From the NCBI GenBank assembly GCA_038116745.1, contig JAYODW010000018.1, forward strand, positions 18,599 to 82,598: a DNA stretch of 64,000 nucleotides, given 5' to 3'. The position numbers and the translations under genes were made by a program. The notes under the pieces are model-generated. The model was not told where the DNA came from. It ran no database searches and saw only the letters and a program-made list of their open reading frames with translations. The DNA comes from JAYODW01 sp038116745 (GTDB taxonomy: Bacteria > Pseudomonadota > Gammaproteobacteria > Ga0077536). Positions 17,212 to 24,657 of this stretch are shown here, piece after piece; the first letter of the stretch is position 1, and the number at the start of each line of letters is the position of its first letter.

Positions 17212-19623
17212 ATGAACAGCCCCTCAGCGCCCAATAATCCAAGCAACAGCCTGCCTGCAGCGATTGGCCGCTATCAGCCGATCAGCGTGCTGGGGCGCGG
17301 TGGTCAGGGGATCGTTTATCTGGCGAGAGACCCCGAACTTGATCGGGATGTCGCACTGAAATGCCTCAGGCAGACCGGTAGCAACGCGGACAGATTGCGC
17401 CAGGAAGCGCGCAATGTCGCACGGCTCGATCACCCCAATATCGTGACCCTGTTCGAGCTCGAACTGGAAAACAGCCCACCCTATCTGGTCTACCAGTTCG
17501 CACCTGGCGAACCGCTTTCCCCGTTCTGCGATACACCCTCACCGATGGCTATCGGGCGGGCGGTCAAAATTGTCAGCAAGGTTCTAGAGGCTGTGCACTA
17601 CGCCCATGAACAGAACGTTCTGCACCGCGACCTGACGCCCAATAACATCCTGCTTGATTCGGGCGACTTGCCGCGTGTGCTCGATTTCGGGCTGGCCGTT
17701 GCACTGACCGAGAGCACCACCTCGACCGACGTTGCAGGTACTGCGGGTTACATGGCCCCAGAAGTGTTGAACGACCAGCCGGCCGGACCGGCGTCCGATG
17801 TATTCGCCTTGAGCGTCATCCTGCACGAACTGCTGACGGGTCAGCGTCTTTTCCACGCGGAAAACTCGCTTGCGGTGATCTACAAGATCCTTCACGAACG
17901 GATCCTGCCGCCGTCTGACTCACGCCCGGGTTTGGAACCGGCGCTCGATGAAATCGTAATGCGCGGACTCGCAAAAGACCCGGTTGACCGCTACCAAAGC
18001 GCCGCAGCGATGCGGGATGCGCTCGAAGCCTACCTGGCACCCAGTCAGCAACAACCCGACCCAGCGCCTTCGCACGGAGACCCCCGTGGCGCGATCGCCT
18101 TCCTCTTGCGGCGGGTCGCGCGCAAGCCCGACTTTCCTGCCGTTTCCAGACACATTTCTGAGATCAACCAGAAAAGCAGCGTCCGCGATGCGTCGGATGC
18201 AAATGATCTCGCCAGCGTGATTCTCAAAGACTTCGCGCTGACGGCGAAGCTCCTTAAAGTCGTTAACTCGGCCGTCTACGGGCAGTACGGCGGCACTATC
18301 AGCACGGTCAGCCGCGCGGTAGTCATCCTGGGTTACGAGCAGGTGCGGGCGATTGCGCTTGGCATCATCGTCTTCGAACATCTAAAAGATGGTGCCCTGG
18401 CTGACCAGCTGAAAGCAGCTGCCTGCAGCGCGTTTCTGAGCGGCACTCTGGCGCGGGAAGTGCTGCCCTCAGCAGCCGGAGCGCTCGGCGAGGAAGCGTT
18501 CGTCGCCGCCATGTTTCACCGCCTCGGCAGGCATCTGGCGATTTACTACTTCCCCGAGGAGTATCAGGAAGTCGCGAGCCTGATGGGGAACAAAGGTCTC
18601 GATGAGACTCAGGCCAGCCGGGAGGTCTTCGGGACCACTCTGTATGAATTTGGCATTGCGATCGGCCGCGATTGGGGGCTGCCGGAAAGGCTGCTGCTAT
18701 CAATGCGCCCGGCGCCCGACGGGCAGATCAAGCACGGTAAGACGCCTGAGGCGCTGCTGGCTCAGGCCAGTGCATTCAGTAACTCAGTAGTTGAACTGCT
18801 GGGCACCGAGGAGGGGTCTCTTGACGGACCGATGACCGCACTCATGAGCCGCTATCGAGATGTCTTTGATCTGGACAAAGACCAGATCCGGTCGGCCGTT
18901 AACAATGCCGTTCAAAAAGCCGGCAACTATGCCAAGCTGCTGAACATCGACCTTGGTGCTACCCCCTTGCTTGCGCGCGTGCGCCGGGCTGTCAGCGACT
19001 CGCCCGAGGAATCCGGGCAGGCCGAAGGCGCAGCCCAGCAAGCAACTTTGCAGCATGAATCCGCCGAGCGTCCAGGGCCCGGGTCGGCGGTACAGGAACA
19101 GCCGGACGCATCCAGCAACCGGCAGGAGTTTCTCACCAACGCGGTCTCGGAGCTGACCACTGCCATCATCGAGCAGGCACCGATCAACGACATGTTCACC
19201 ATGGTGATGGAGGCGATCTACCGCAGCCTGAACTGCACGCATGTGTTGTTCCTGATACGCGACGCGCGCGCTAATCGCTTCGTCACCCGCCTGGGTTTCG
19301 GCGACGACCTTGACGCGCTAAAGCAGGCTTTCAGCTTTGAAGTTGAGGAGGCTGAAGATATTTTCAACCAGGGCGCGCGCCAGGGGCGCAATGCCGTGAT
19401 CCTGGATACGGAAGATCCCAAGCAAAAATCCCAGCTCCCCGGATGGTGTCGCGAGCTGACCGCGCCGCGCTCCGTGCTGCTGTTCAGTATCGTGGTCAAC
19501 CGTCGCTGTCTCGGTTTGATTTATGCCGATACCGTCGGGCGCCCTCTTCAAATCCATACGCAGGAGCTCAACCTTCTAAACACGCTGGTCAAACAGCTCA
19601 GCCTGGGCATGCGCCCCCGCTGA
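17212..19623 (+). CDS. Ser/Thr protein kinase - HDOD - GAF fusion protein
   Basis: 803 residues combining three signalling modules. Hanks-type kinase (about 20-275): glycine loop LGRGGQGIVYLARD, Lys50 in VALKCL, catalytic loop HRDLTPNNILL (D140, N145), DFG 158-160 and APE in YMAPEVLND. The usual Lys of HRDLKP is Thr. HDOD domain (about 295-500): DFALTAKLLKVVNSAVYGQYGG and ISTVSRAVVILGYEQVRAIA; no HD metal-site pattern is seen, as expected for HDOD. A low-complexity Gln/Ala/Pro/Glu linker (about 590-640) leads to a GAF domain (about 645-800) with FVTRLGFGDDLDAL and LLFSIVVNRRCLGLIYAD. It is probably cytoplasmic, since no membrane segment is seen. It lies between the transporter and smpB. Confidence 0.88.
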   Translation: MNSPSAPNNPSNSLPAAIGRYQPISVLGRGGQGIVYLARDPELDRDVALKCLRQTGSNADRLRQEARNVARLDHPNIVTLFELELENSPPYLVYQFAPGEPLSPFCDTPSPMAIGRAVKIVSKVLEAVHYAHEQNVLHRDLTPNNILLDSGDLPRVLDFGLAVALTESTTSTDVAGTAGYMAPEVLNDQPAGPASDVFALSVILHELLTGQRLFHAENSLAVIYKILHERILPPSDSRPGLEPALDEIVMRGLAKDPVDRYQSAAAMRDALEAYLAPSQQQPDPAPSHGDPRGAIAFLLRRVARKPDFPAVSRHISEINQKSSVRDASDANDLASVILKDFALTAKLLKVVNSAVYGQYGGTISTVSRAVVILGYEQVRAIALGIIVFEHLKDGALADQLKAAACSAFLSGTLAREVLPSAAGALGEEAFVAAMFHRLGRHLAIYYFPEEYQEVASLMGNKGLDETQASREVFGTTLYEFGIAIGRDWGLPERLLLSMRPAPDGQIKHGKTPEALLAQASAFSNSVVELLGTEEGSLDGPMTALMSRYRDVFDLDKDQIRSAVNNAVQKAGNYAKLLNIDLGATPLLARVRRAVSDSPEESGQAEGAAQQATLQHESAERPGPGSAVQEQPDASSNRQEFLTNAVSELTTAIIEQAPINDMFTMVMEAIYRSLNCTHVLFLIRDARANRFVTRLGFGDDLDALKQAFSFEVEEAEDIFNQGARQGRNAVILDTEDPKQKSQLPGWCRELTAPRSVLLFSIVVNRRCLGLIYADTVGRPLQIHTQELNLLNTLVKQLSLGMRPR

Positions 19624-19661
19624 CTCGCAGATTCATACACCAGACGCAACTCAATAGACCC

Positions 19662-20135
19662 ATGGCAGCCCCCAAGAAAAAAGCGTCCCCCGGCTCAATC
19701 GTGCAGAACAAGAAGGCACGCTTCGACTACCACATTGAGGAGCGCTTCGAAGCGGGCATCGTGCTGGAAGGCTGGGAGCTGAAAAGCCTGCGCGCTGGCA
19801 AAGTGCAGATCCGTGATACCTACGTTCATCTGAAGAACGGTGAGGCGTTTCTGATCAACGTTCAGATCACGCCCCTGCCCTCGGCGTCGACCCACGTGTC
19901 ACCAGACCCCCAACGAATGCGCAAGCTGCTGCTCAACCGCCGCGAAATCGATCACCTGCAGGGTGCCGTGGAGCGCCAGGGCATGACCGTGGTCGCGCTG
20001 TCCATGTACTGGAAAAACGGGCGGGTCAAAGCGGAAATCGGTCTTGCGCGCGGTAAAAAGCAGCACGACAAGCGCGCCACCGAGAAGGAGCGCGACTGGC
20101 AAAGGGAAAAATCACGCCTGTTAAAGGCGCGCTGA
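19662..20135 (+). CDS. smpB: SsrA-binding protein SmpB
   Basis: Binds tmRNA and places it in the ribosomal A site for trans-translation of stalled ribosomes. 157 residues from the ATG at 19662 (MAAPKKKASPGSIVQNKKAR). The OB-fold core includes EERFEAGIVLEGWELKSLRA and GKVQIRDTYVHLKNGEAFLI. The basic C-terminal tail GLARGKKQHDKRATEKERDW is the part that mimics mRNA in the decoding centre. The tmRNA gene itself begins 70 bp downstream, an arrangement that pairs both partners. Confidence 0.97.
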   Translation: MAAPKKKASPGSIVQNKKARFDYHIEERFEAGIVLEGWELKSLRAGKVQIRDTYVHLKNGEAFLINVQITPLPSASTHVSPDPQRMRKLLLNRREIDHLQGAVERQGMTVVALSMYWKNGRVKAEIGLARGKKQHDKRATEKERDWQREKSRLLKAR

Positions 20136-20173
20136 AGACCGTCAGGAACCCCACAGCCCGCGCCTTGTCTATA

Positions 20174-20179
20174 TATACT
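20174..20179 (+). promoter_or_regulatory. Candidate -10 element of ssrA
   Basis: TATACT within an A/T-rich stretch after TTGTCTATA. A start near 20186 would leave about 20 nt to be trimmed to the mature tmRNA 5' end. No good -35 hexamer at the right distance is visible. Confidence 0.35.
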
Positions 20180-20205
20180 GCGCATCCATTTTTTTACTTC
20201 CCAAA

Positions 20206-20567
20206 GGGGGCGTCACGGTTTCGACGTGGGTCGCGAAACCGAAGGGGCATGCCGAGGGGCAGGGCACCTCGTAAATCCAACTGCAAACAATTTAGTTGCC
20301 AACGACGACAACTACGCACTCGCTGCTTAAAACCCAGTAGGGTGCCGTCCGGCTGGAGCCGTGCTCGTGCGTCCAGTACCGGGCGTCACTGCTCACGAGA
20401 TCGTGATGAAGCCTGTCCGGAGCGGATTCACTAAAACCTAACGGACTCGCTGAACGTTTTCCCTGCCGGTCGGGTAGCGCTCAGTCAAATCAATAGGCTC
20501 GGATAAGCATGTAGAACCAACGGCAGAGGGCTTGCGGACGCGGGTTCGACTCCCGCCGCCTCCACCA
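20206..20567 (+). ncRNA. ssrA: tmRNA (one-piece)
   Basis: Rescues stalled ribosomes by acting first as tRNA-Ala, then as mRNA. The 5' end GGGGGC pairs with GCCTCC before the encoded CCA end, forming the acceptor stem. The conserved 5' block (GGTTTCGACGTGGGTCGCGA, then GCATGCCGAGG) and 3' block (GCATGTAGAAC, then GGACGCGGGTTCGACTCCCG, the T arm) are clear. The tag frame runs 20298-20330: GCC AAC GAC GAC AAC TAC GCA CTC GCT GCT TAA, giving ANDDNYALAA. Length is 362 nt. Its 3' end is a frequent integration site, and the DNA beyond it here is accessory. Confidence 0.97.
20556..20567 (+). repeat. Possible attachment-site half: tmRNA 3' terminus, copy 1
   Basis: CCGCCTCCACCA at the very 3' end of ssrA recurs exactly at 23366-23377. 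tmRNA 3' ends are well-known targets of tyrosine integrases, which duplicate this segment. A 12-bp identity is short, so this is suggestive only. Confidence 0.35.
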
Positions 20568-20578
20568 TATCAACATTC

Positions 20579-20604
20579 AAAGCCGTCCTGGGACGGCTTT
20601 TTTT
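20579..20604 (+). terminator. Intrinsic terminator of ssrA
   Basis: GCCGTCC (20582-20588), TG, GGACGGC (20591-20597), then seven T. A textbook rho-independent terminator 14 nt after the tmRNA CCA. Confidence 0.92.
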
Positions 20605-20726
20605 ATGCGCATAAACAGATATTTATGTCGATTTTAGGTCCCTTTATGTCCAAAGACATTCATTGAAATCTGGGGGCAAGTGGGGGCAACATTGGAGGCA
20701 ACTTTTGCTTCCTGAAAATGAGTTGC
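20605..20726. other. Remnant between ssrA terminator and IS element, with integrase-arm-like repeats
   Basis: Non-coding by inspection. Three direct repeats TGGGGGCAAG (20671), TGGGGGCAAC (20681) and TGGAGGCAAC (20693) are spaced 10 and 12 bp. Similar G-rich iterons sit beside tRNA/tmRNA att sites as integrase arm-binding sites; that reading is inference. No integrase gene remains. Confidence 0.45.
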
Positions 20727-20865
20727 TGTTGCTGCGCGTTTAAAACTGACCAGGGATGGAAGGCCGCTCGGTAGAGATCGGATGTGGATAAGTGTAAAGG
20801 TGTAGGGGCTACAGCGAGAAGCGTTATGGCCTTGGGAGCCCACGCCTCCCGCCGTAGCGTGTTGC

Positions 20866-21675
20866 TCATGATGGCTCTGTCGCCTCGTTCGTCACAGAGT
20901 TTTTCCCTCGTTTAGTCTGCTCGCGCGCCTTGATGCGCGCCCTCACGGTGCGGCTGCTGTGCCGGAAGCGGAACGATTCGTTACCGGTTTCGACGATGTG
21001 GCAGTGGTGGGTGAGGCGGTCGAGGAGCGCGGTAGTCATCTTGGCGTCGCCGAAGACGTTGGGCCATTCGGCGAAGGTCAGGTTGGTGGTGACGATGACA
21101 CTGGTGCGCTCATAGAGTTTGGCGAGCAGATGGAAGAGCAGCGCACCGCCGGCCTGACTGAAGGGCAGATAGCCGAGTTCGTCGAGGATCACGAGGTCGA
21201 CGTGCATGAGGCTGTAGGCGAGCCGTCCTTGTTTGCCGGCGGCCTTCTCGAGTTCGAGCGTATTGACGAGCTCGACGGTGGAGAAGAAGCGTACCCGTTT
21301 ACCGTGCTCGGTGACGGCCTTGACGCCGAGCGCGGTGGCGAGGTGGGTCTTGCCGGTACCGGTCCCGCCGATGAAGACGACGTTGGCGGCAGCTTCGGTG
21401 AAGGCGGTGGTGGCGAGTTCGGTGACGAGTGTGGCATCGACGGTGGACTGGGCGAAGTCAAAGCCTGCGAGGGTGCGATGGACGGGGAACCGGGCAGCGC
21501 CCATCTGGTAGCGGATAGAGCGCACGTGGCGGTCGTTGACTTCGGCCTCCAGCAGGGTATGGAGCAACCACTCGGCGGTTTGCAGTTTGACGCTGCCTTC
21601 GGCATCGAGTTCTTCCAGACGCCAGACCATGCCGTGCAGGCGCAGGCCCTTCAGCTCGGTGATGAGGTCACGCAT
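20866..21675 (-). CDS. istB: IS21-family helper ATPase IstB
   Basis: AAA+ ATPase that loads the IstA transposase on target DNA. 269 residues from the ATG at 21675 (MRDLITELKGLRLHGMVWRL), which overlaps the istA stop in ATGCGTGA. Walker A is in IGGTGTGKTHLATALGV (about 105-120) and Walker B in VDLVILDELGYLPFS. SVIVTTNLTFAEWPNVFGD and LLDRLTHHCHIVETGNESFRF are typical IstB sequence. The frame is intact, so the element could be active. Confidence 0.94.
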   Translation of the reverse strand: MRDLITELKGLRLHGMVWRLEELDAEGSVKLQTAEWLLHTLLEAEVNDRHVRSIRYQMGAARFPVHRTLAGFDFAQSTVDATLVTELATTAFTEAAANVVFIGGTGTGKTHLATALGVKAVTEHGKRVRFFSTVELVNTLELEKAAGKQGRLAYSLMHVDLVILDELGYLPFSQAGGALLFHLLAKLYERTSVIVTTNLTFAEWPNVFGDAKMTTALLDRLTHHCHIVETGNESFRFRHSSRTVRARIKAREQTKRGKNSVTNEATEPS

Positions 21676-23161
21676 GATCCACCTCCGTGTGCAGATGGTC
21701 GTAGCGTCCGGCGTCAGCACGCGGTGGTTCATGCACGACGAGTTCAGTGTCGAGGGTGGCCGGGGGCATGTCTTCCTGCAAGCGTGAGAGGACGTTCTTG
21801 ACGTGCTCGGGGGAGGTGTTGGCGGACTCGAGGATGAGTTCGACGGCAACCAGGACAGCCTCGAGACCATGGCGTGGGACACAGGCGAGGACCTCGGCCA
21901 TCAGGCGATCGCCGCCGGGACGCGGGAGCAGTCGACGACGCAGTTGCTGCAGCGGCTCGGGTAGCCCCTCGAACGGGGCACCGTTGCGTAAGGCCCCGGG
22001 CTTGCGCGTGATGAGCGGCAGGTAGTGGCGCCAGTCGTAGATCACCTCGCCGCGCTCGAAGCAACGCACATGGTGTGCCACCGCCCCGTCCTCGTCGTGC
22101 ACCTCGAGGGACTCGGGGTAGAGCCGCACGCTGACCTTGCGATGCGCGAGCGTACAGGGTACGGAGTACCGGTTGCGCTCGATGCTCACCAGGCAGGTGC
22201 TCGACACCGTCGCGAGGGTCTCCACGTAACCATCGAACGGCGGCACCATCGGCATCAGGGTATCGCGCTCGAGAGCGAGGGCGTCGGCGACGCTCAGGTG
22301 CTCAGCATCGGGATGGGACAATGTCCCCCAGAGCGACTGGCAACGCACTTCGAGCCAGGCGTTCAGCGCGGCGAAGTGCGAGAAGTGCTCGCGTGTGGCG
22401 TCCTGCCAGACTCGACGGCGGCTGTCCTGCACGTGCTTCTCGACCACGCCCTTCTCCCAGCCCGCGGCGACGTTACAGAAGTCCGGCTCGAACAGGTAAT
22501 GCGATGCCATCGCGGCAAAGCGCGTGTTGATGATCCGGCGCTTGCCGACGCCGACCTTGTTGACGGCGGTCTTCATGTTGTCGTAAATGCCGCGCCTGGG
22601 AACGCCACCGAACACCCGGAAGGCCCGGGTATGGGCGTCAAACAGCATCTCGTGGCTCTGCGTCGGGTAGGCGACGAGCAGAAACGCACGGCTCGCGCAC
22701 AGTTTCACGTGCGCCAGCAGCACCTTGCGGTGCACACCCGCGATCACCGCCGACTCCTCGCTCCAGTCGAACTGGAACGCCTCCCCCAATGGGAACTTCA
22801 GCGGCACGAACGCACCGCGCAACGGTGTTGTACCCGCCGCCCGCCAGCGGCGCACATAGGCCGTGACCCGACTGTAGCTGCCGGAGTACCCGAGCGTGCG
22901 CAGCTCCCCGTACAGCGCCAACGCCGTTCGCCGCTCGCGCTTAGGACGTCTCGCGTCGGCTTCCAGCCACTGCTGCAGCCGCGCTTCGAACGGTGTCAGT
23001 ACCGTCGCTTGCGTCGACCGCCGGTACTTCGGCTCAATACCTTCATCGGTGGCCAACCAGCGTTTGACCGTGTTCCGCGACAGGCCGGCACGCCGCGCCA
23101 CTTCGCTGATCGACAACCCTTCCCGAAAACGTAACCGCCGGATCTTGCTCAATAGACTCAT
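21668..23161 (-). CDS. istA: IS21-family transposase IstA
   Basis: DDE transposase. 497 residues from the ATG at 23161, which has GAGG 9 nt upstream; two in-frame starts a few codons earlier sit on top of that site. The N-terminal helix-turn-helix contains REGLSISEVARRAGLSRNTV. The rve-type catalytic core has FQFDWSEESAV (first Asp), GIYDNMKTAV (second Asp) and WEKGVVEKHVQDSRR (Glu). The C-terminal Mu-type domain includes ERNRYSVPCTLAHRKV. The reading frame is complete. A 9-bp hairpin precedes it at 23180-23202. Confidence 0.94.
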   Translation of the reverse strand: MSLLSKIRRLRFREGLSISEVARRAGLSRNTVKRWLATDEGIEPKYRRSTQATVLTPFEARLQQWLEADARRPKRERRTALALYGELRTLGYSGSYSRVTAYVRRWRAAGTTPLRGAFVPLKFPLGEAFQFDWSEESAVIAGVHRKVLLAHVKLCASRAFLLVAYPTQSHEMLFDAHTRAFRVFGGVPRRGIYDNMKTAVNKVGVGKRRIINTRFAAMASHYLFEPDFCNVAAGWEKGVVEKHVQDSRRRVWQDATREHFSHFAALNAWLEVRCQSLWGTLSHPDAEHLSVADALALERDTLMPMVPPFDGYVETLATVSSTCLVSIERNRYSVPCTLAHRKVSVRLYPESLEVHDEDGAVAHHVRCFERGEVIYDWRHYLPLITRKPGALRNGAPFEGLPEPLQQLRRRLLPRPGGDRLMAEVLACVPRHGLEAVLVAVELILESANTSPEHVKNVLSRLQEDMPPATLDTELVVHEPPRADAGRYDHLHTEVDHA

Positions 23162-23179
23162 GGTGATCATCCTCATTAG

Positions 23180-23202
23180 GCCTGCTCATTTTTTGAGCAG
23201 GC
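23180..23202 (-). promoter_or_regulatory. Hairpin upstream of istA
   Basis: GCCTGCTCA (23180-23188) and TGAGCAGGC (23194-23202) form a perfect 9-bp stem with a 5-nt loop. It lies 18 bp before the istA ATG inside the IS. On the minus strand an A-run sits in the loop and no T-run follows. It could shield istA from read-through or hide its ribosome-binding region (inference). Confidence 0.55.
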
Positions 23203-23275
23203 GAGTTAATCACCCTGGTCAATTTTCGACGCGCATCACCCCTATTTGCTGGTCAATTTTCAGTGCGCAGCAACA

Positions 23276-23679
23276 ATCCGCAGCGTAGCAGTTGCTGGTT
23301 AGGCCGGGTACGGCATGCCTTCAGTCCCTCTCAGCCCCGGGCGGGGGTATGTATTGGGGCATTGCCCGCCTCCACCAACACCAAGTGTCTGGATAGTCTC
23401 CGGATTCTTTTTCTTTGCGCGAATCCCCGCACCACGCGGGGTTCTGGTCATCAGTGCTGCGGGTGCCGACCTGCCGAAACTATCCAAATCGGCCACTTTC
23501 TCGGCCAGAACCGTCTCTATCCTCTGTTTGACCTGCGGGTAGGCTCAGCTGGTGGTCTATACAAATCAGAAGGTTACGCGCGCCGTTTCATCGTCAACCA
23601 AGACCACCGGTCAGGCATCGAACGCCATCAGCACGGTAGCACACCTTCCTGTCTTGCTCTATCATGAAACATCAAGATG
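23276..23679. other. Unassigned accessory stretch between the IS and the antitoxin gene
   Basis: About 400 bp without a convincing gene. Short open frames on both strands (such as 23299-23496 minus) have no recognisable motif. The only notable item is the 12-bp copy of the tmRNA 3' end at 23366-23377. Confidence 0.4.
23366..23377 (+). repeat. Possible attachment-site half: copy 2 of the tmRNA 3' terminus
   Basis: CCGCCTCCACCA, identical to the last 12 nt of ssrA, about 2.8 kb downstream and in the same orientation. Sequence on either side does not match ssrA. It could be an attR left by an integrated element, or chance in GC-rich DNA. Confidence 0.35.
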
Positions 23680-23689
23680 CATCATGATG
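23680..23689 (+). promoter_or_regulatory. Palindromic operator candidate of the toxin-antitoxin operon
   Basis: CATCATGATG is a perfect 10-bp palindrome just before the antitoxin ATG (23699), overlapping its ribosome-binding region. A related ATCATGAA lies at 23661. Autoregulation by the antitoxin is inferred from other type II systems. Confidence 0.4.
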
Positions 23690-23698
23690 GAGATGGCC

Positions 23699-23929
23699 AT
23701 GACCATTACGGTCCGCGAAAAGTTTTCCTCCCAGGCCGCGCCCGACGTGCTGGCCGCGTTGCGCCAGATTGCAGAGAGCCAAGGCCGCCAGTTCCAGGCG
23801 GTGCTCGATGACGCCCTGCGCGACTACATCGACCGGCAGCAAAAGGAGCGCCCCCGCCGCCACGTGATGGCTTCTTTCGCATCCAGCCTGGATGAGTTCG
23901 ACAGCCTCTACCGCGAACTGGCCAAGTAA
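23699..23929 (+). CDS. Putative antitoxin of a Fic/Doc toxin-antitoxin pair
   Basis: 76 residues, MTITVREKFSSQAAPDVLAA... ending EFDSLYRELAK. The N-terminal part reads as a short beta strand followed by two helices (about 10-50, VLAALRQIAESQGRQFQAVL then DALRDYIDRQ), compatible with a ribbon-helix-helix DNA-binding fold. The charged C-terminus would wrap the toxin. The start at 23699 has GGAG 7 nt upstream; earlier in-frame ATGs lie within the operator palindrome. It is followed after 3 nt by a duplicated toxin start. Assignment rests on small size and the linked Doc gene, not on a specific family motif. Confidence 0.65.
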   Translation: MTITVREKFSSQAAPDVLAALRQIAESQGRQFQAVLDDALRDYIDRQQKERPRRHVMASFASSLDEFDSLYRELAK

Positions 23930-23932
23930 ACC

Positions 23933-24013
23933 GTGGCGCACGATAACCTGACCGTGGCCGATGTGCTCGGCATGCACACGGTGCTGATAAGGAGCGCCTC
24001 CGCCGCCACGTGA
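23933..24013 (+). pseudogene. Truncated duplicate of the Doc toxin N-terminus
   Basis: The GTG at 23933 begins MAHDNLTVADVLGMHTVLI, matching the intact toxin except Asn for Tyr. The frame then enters the second repeat copy and stops after 26 codons. It is produced by the 146-bp duplication. Confidence 0.8.
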
Positions 24014-24075
24014 TGGCTTCTTCCGCATCCAGCCCGGATGAGTTCGAAAGCCTCTACCGCGAACTGGCCAAGTAA
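23989..24075 (+). pseudogene. Orphan duplicate of the antitoxin C-terminal tail
   Basis: Encodes RRHVMASSASSPDEFESLYR... ending RELAK and TAA, a near copy of the last about 28 antitoxin residues with a few changes. It has no start of its own in frame with an antitoxin N-terminus. Its stop lies 3 nt before the toxin GTG, preserving the original antitoxin-toxin junction. Confidence 0.75.
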
Positions 24076-24078
24076 ACC

Positions 24079-24459
24079 GTGGCGCACGATTACCTGACCG
24101 TGGCCGATGTGCTCGGCATGCACACGGTGCTGATGCAGCGGTATGGCGGTGCGCCGGGCGTGCGTGACCCCGGGGCGCTGGAGGCTGCACTGTTCCGGCC
24201 ACAGACCGGCTACTACGATGACATCGTGGCTGAAGCTGCTGCTCTTTTGGAAAGCCTGGCGATCAACCACCCGTTCGTGGACGGGAACAAGCGCATGGCC
24301 TTTTCGGCGACCGACGTGTTCCTGCGCATCAATGGCTGGCACTTGCAGCGTGCGCCGCTGCAGATCTACGCGGAAATGATGCAGATGTTCGAGTCGGGCA
24401 CGTTTGACATCGCTCATCTCGATCCCTGGCTGCGGTCGTTTGCCCTCGCAGCAGAGTGA
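24079..24459 (+). CDS. doc: Fic/Doc-family toxin (death on curing)
   Basis: 126 residues from a GTG at 24079 (MAHDYLTVADVLGMHTVLMQ). The catalytic motif NHPFVDGNKRMAFSATDVFL (about 67-86) matches HxFx(D/A)GNKR of Doc proteins, which phosphorylate EF-Tu. The length is typical. GVRDPGALEAALFRPQTGYY and AALLESLAINHPF are also Doc-like. The duplicated segment separates it from the full antitoxin gene, but the tail copy keeps a stop codon just upstream, so coupling may persist. All key residues are present and the toxin looks functional. Confidence 0.9.
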   Translation: MAHDYLTVADVLGMHTVLMQRYGGAPGVRDPGALEAALFRPQTGYYDDIVAEAAALLESLAINHPFVDGNKRMAFSATDVFLRINGWHLQRAPLQIYAEMMQMFESGTFDIAHLDPWLRSFALAAE

Positions 24460-24483
24460 TGCCATAAACAGAAAACACCCAAC

Positions 24484-24657
24484 ATGCAGACTCAGGCTGC
24501 GATGACAGAAGCCCGGGCGATGGCGAGGAACCGGATGCCTGAACTGGCGCAGTCCACAGCAGAAAAGTCATTCCCTACCTTCACCAAACCCGCACACCAG
24601 CGCTGGGAGTCGATTCCCGCCGACATCCGCCAGCGGCTGCTCTCCAACGTCTGGTGC
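24484..24657 (+). pseudogene. Fragment of an unrecognised accessory protein
   Basis: The frame from ATG 24484 encodes MQTQAAMTEARAMARNRMPE... then HQRWESIPADIRQRLLSNVW and CGD, where it runs into sequence belonging to the truncated oxidoreductase. Tryptophan- and cysteine-containing text up to CGD looks like genuine protein. The remaining residues to 24723 do not. I do not know the family. It is probably cut by the same junction that removed the oxidoreductase 5' half. Confidence 0.4.

Larger units (their letters stand above)
20727..23275 (-). mobile_element. IS21-family insertion sequence, about 2.55 kb
   Basis: Carries istA and istB overlapping by 8 nt, in the usual order. The ends are related inverted repeats: left TGTTGCTGCGCGTTTAAAAC, right (reverse complement) TGTTGCTGCGCACTGAAAAT, each followed by TGACCAG. 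They start 5'-TG and end CA-3', as usual in IS21. An internal second copy of TGGTCAATTTTC lies near 23217-23228, resembling the family's multiple terminal repeats. I find no matching target duplication: left flank GAGTTGC, right flank ATCCGCA. Confidence 0.88.
23843..24134 (+). repeat. 146-bp tandem duplication spanning the antitoxin end and toxin start
   Basis: Copy 1 is 23843-23988 and copy 2 is 23989-24134. Both run from AAGGAGCGCC through the antitoxin tail and stop to CACGGTGCTGAT. I count about five substitutions between copies, plus divergence at the far end. The unit is not a multiple of three. The result is an intact antitoxin, a truncated toxin head, an orphan antitoxin tail and a complete toxin. 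Confidence 0.93.

Noticed and set aside
20605..20865. Short minus-strand frames considered as an integrase remnant
   Set aside because: No tyrosine-recombinase motifs (no R...HxxR...Y pattern), and they cross the IS boundary.
22025..23134. Long open frame on the plus strand across istA
   Set aside because: It is antisense to a clear transposase and its translation has no family features.
23288..23310. GTTAGGC motif resembling an integron attC core
   Set aside because: No partner inverted core at a suitable distance and no integrase or cassette arrangement.
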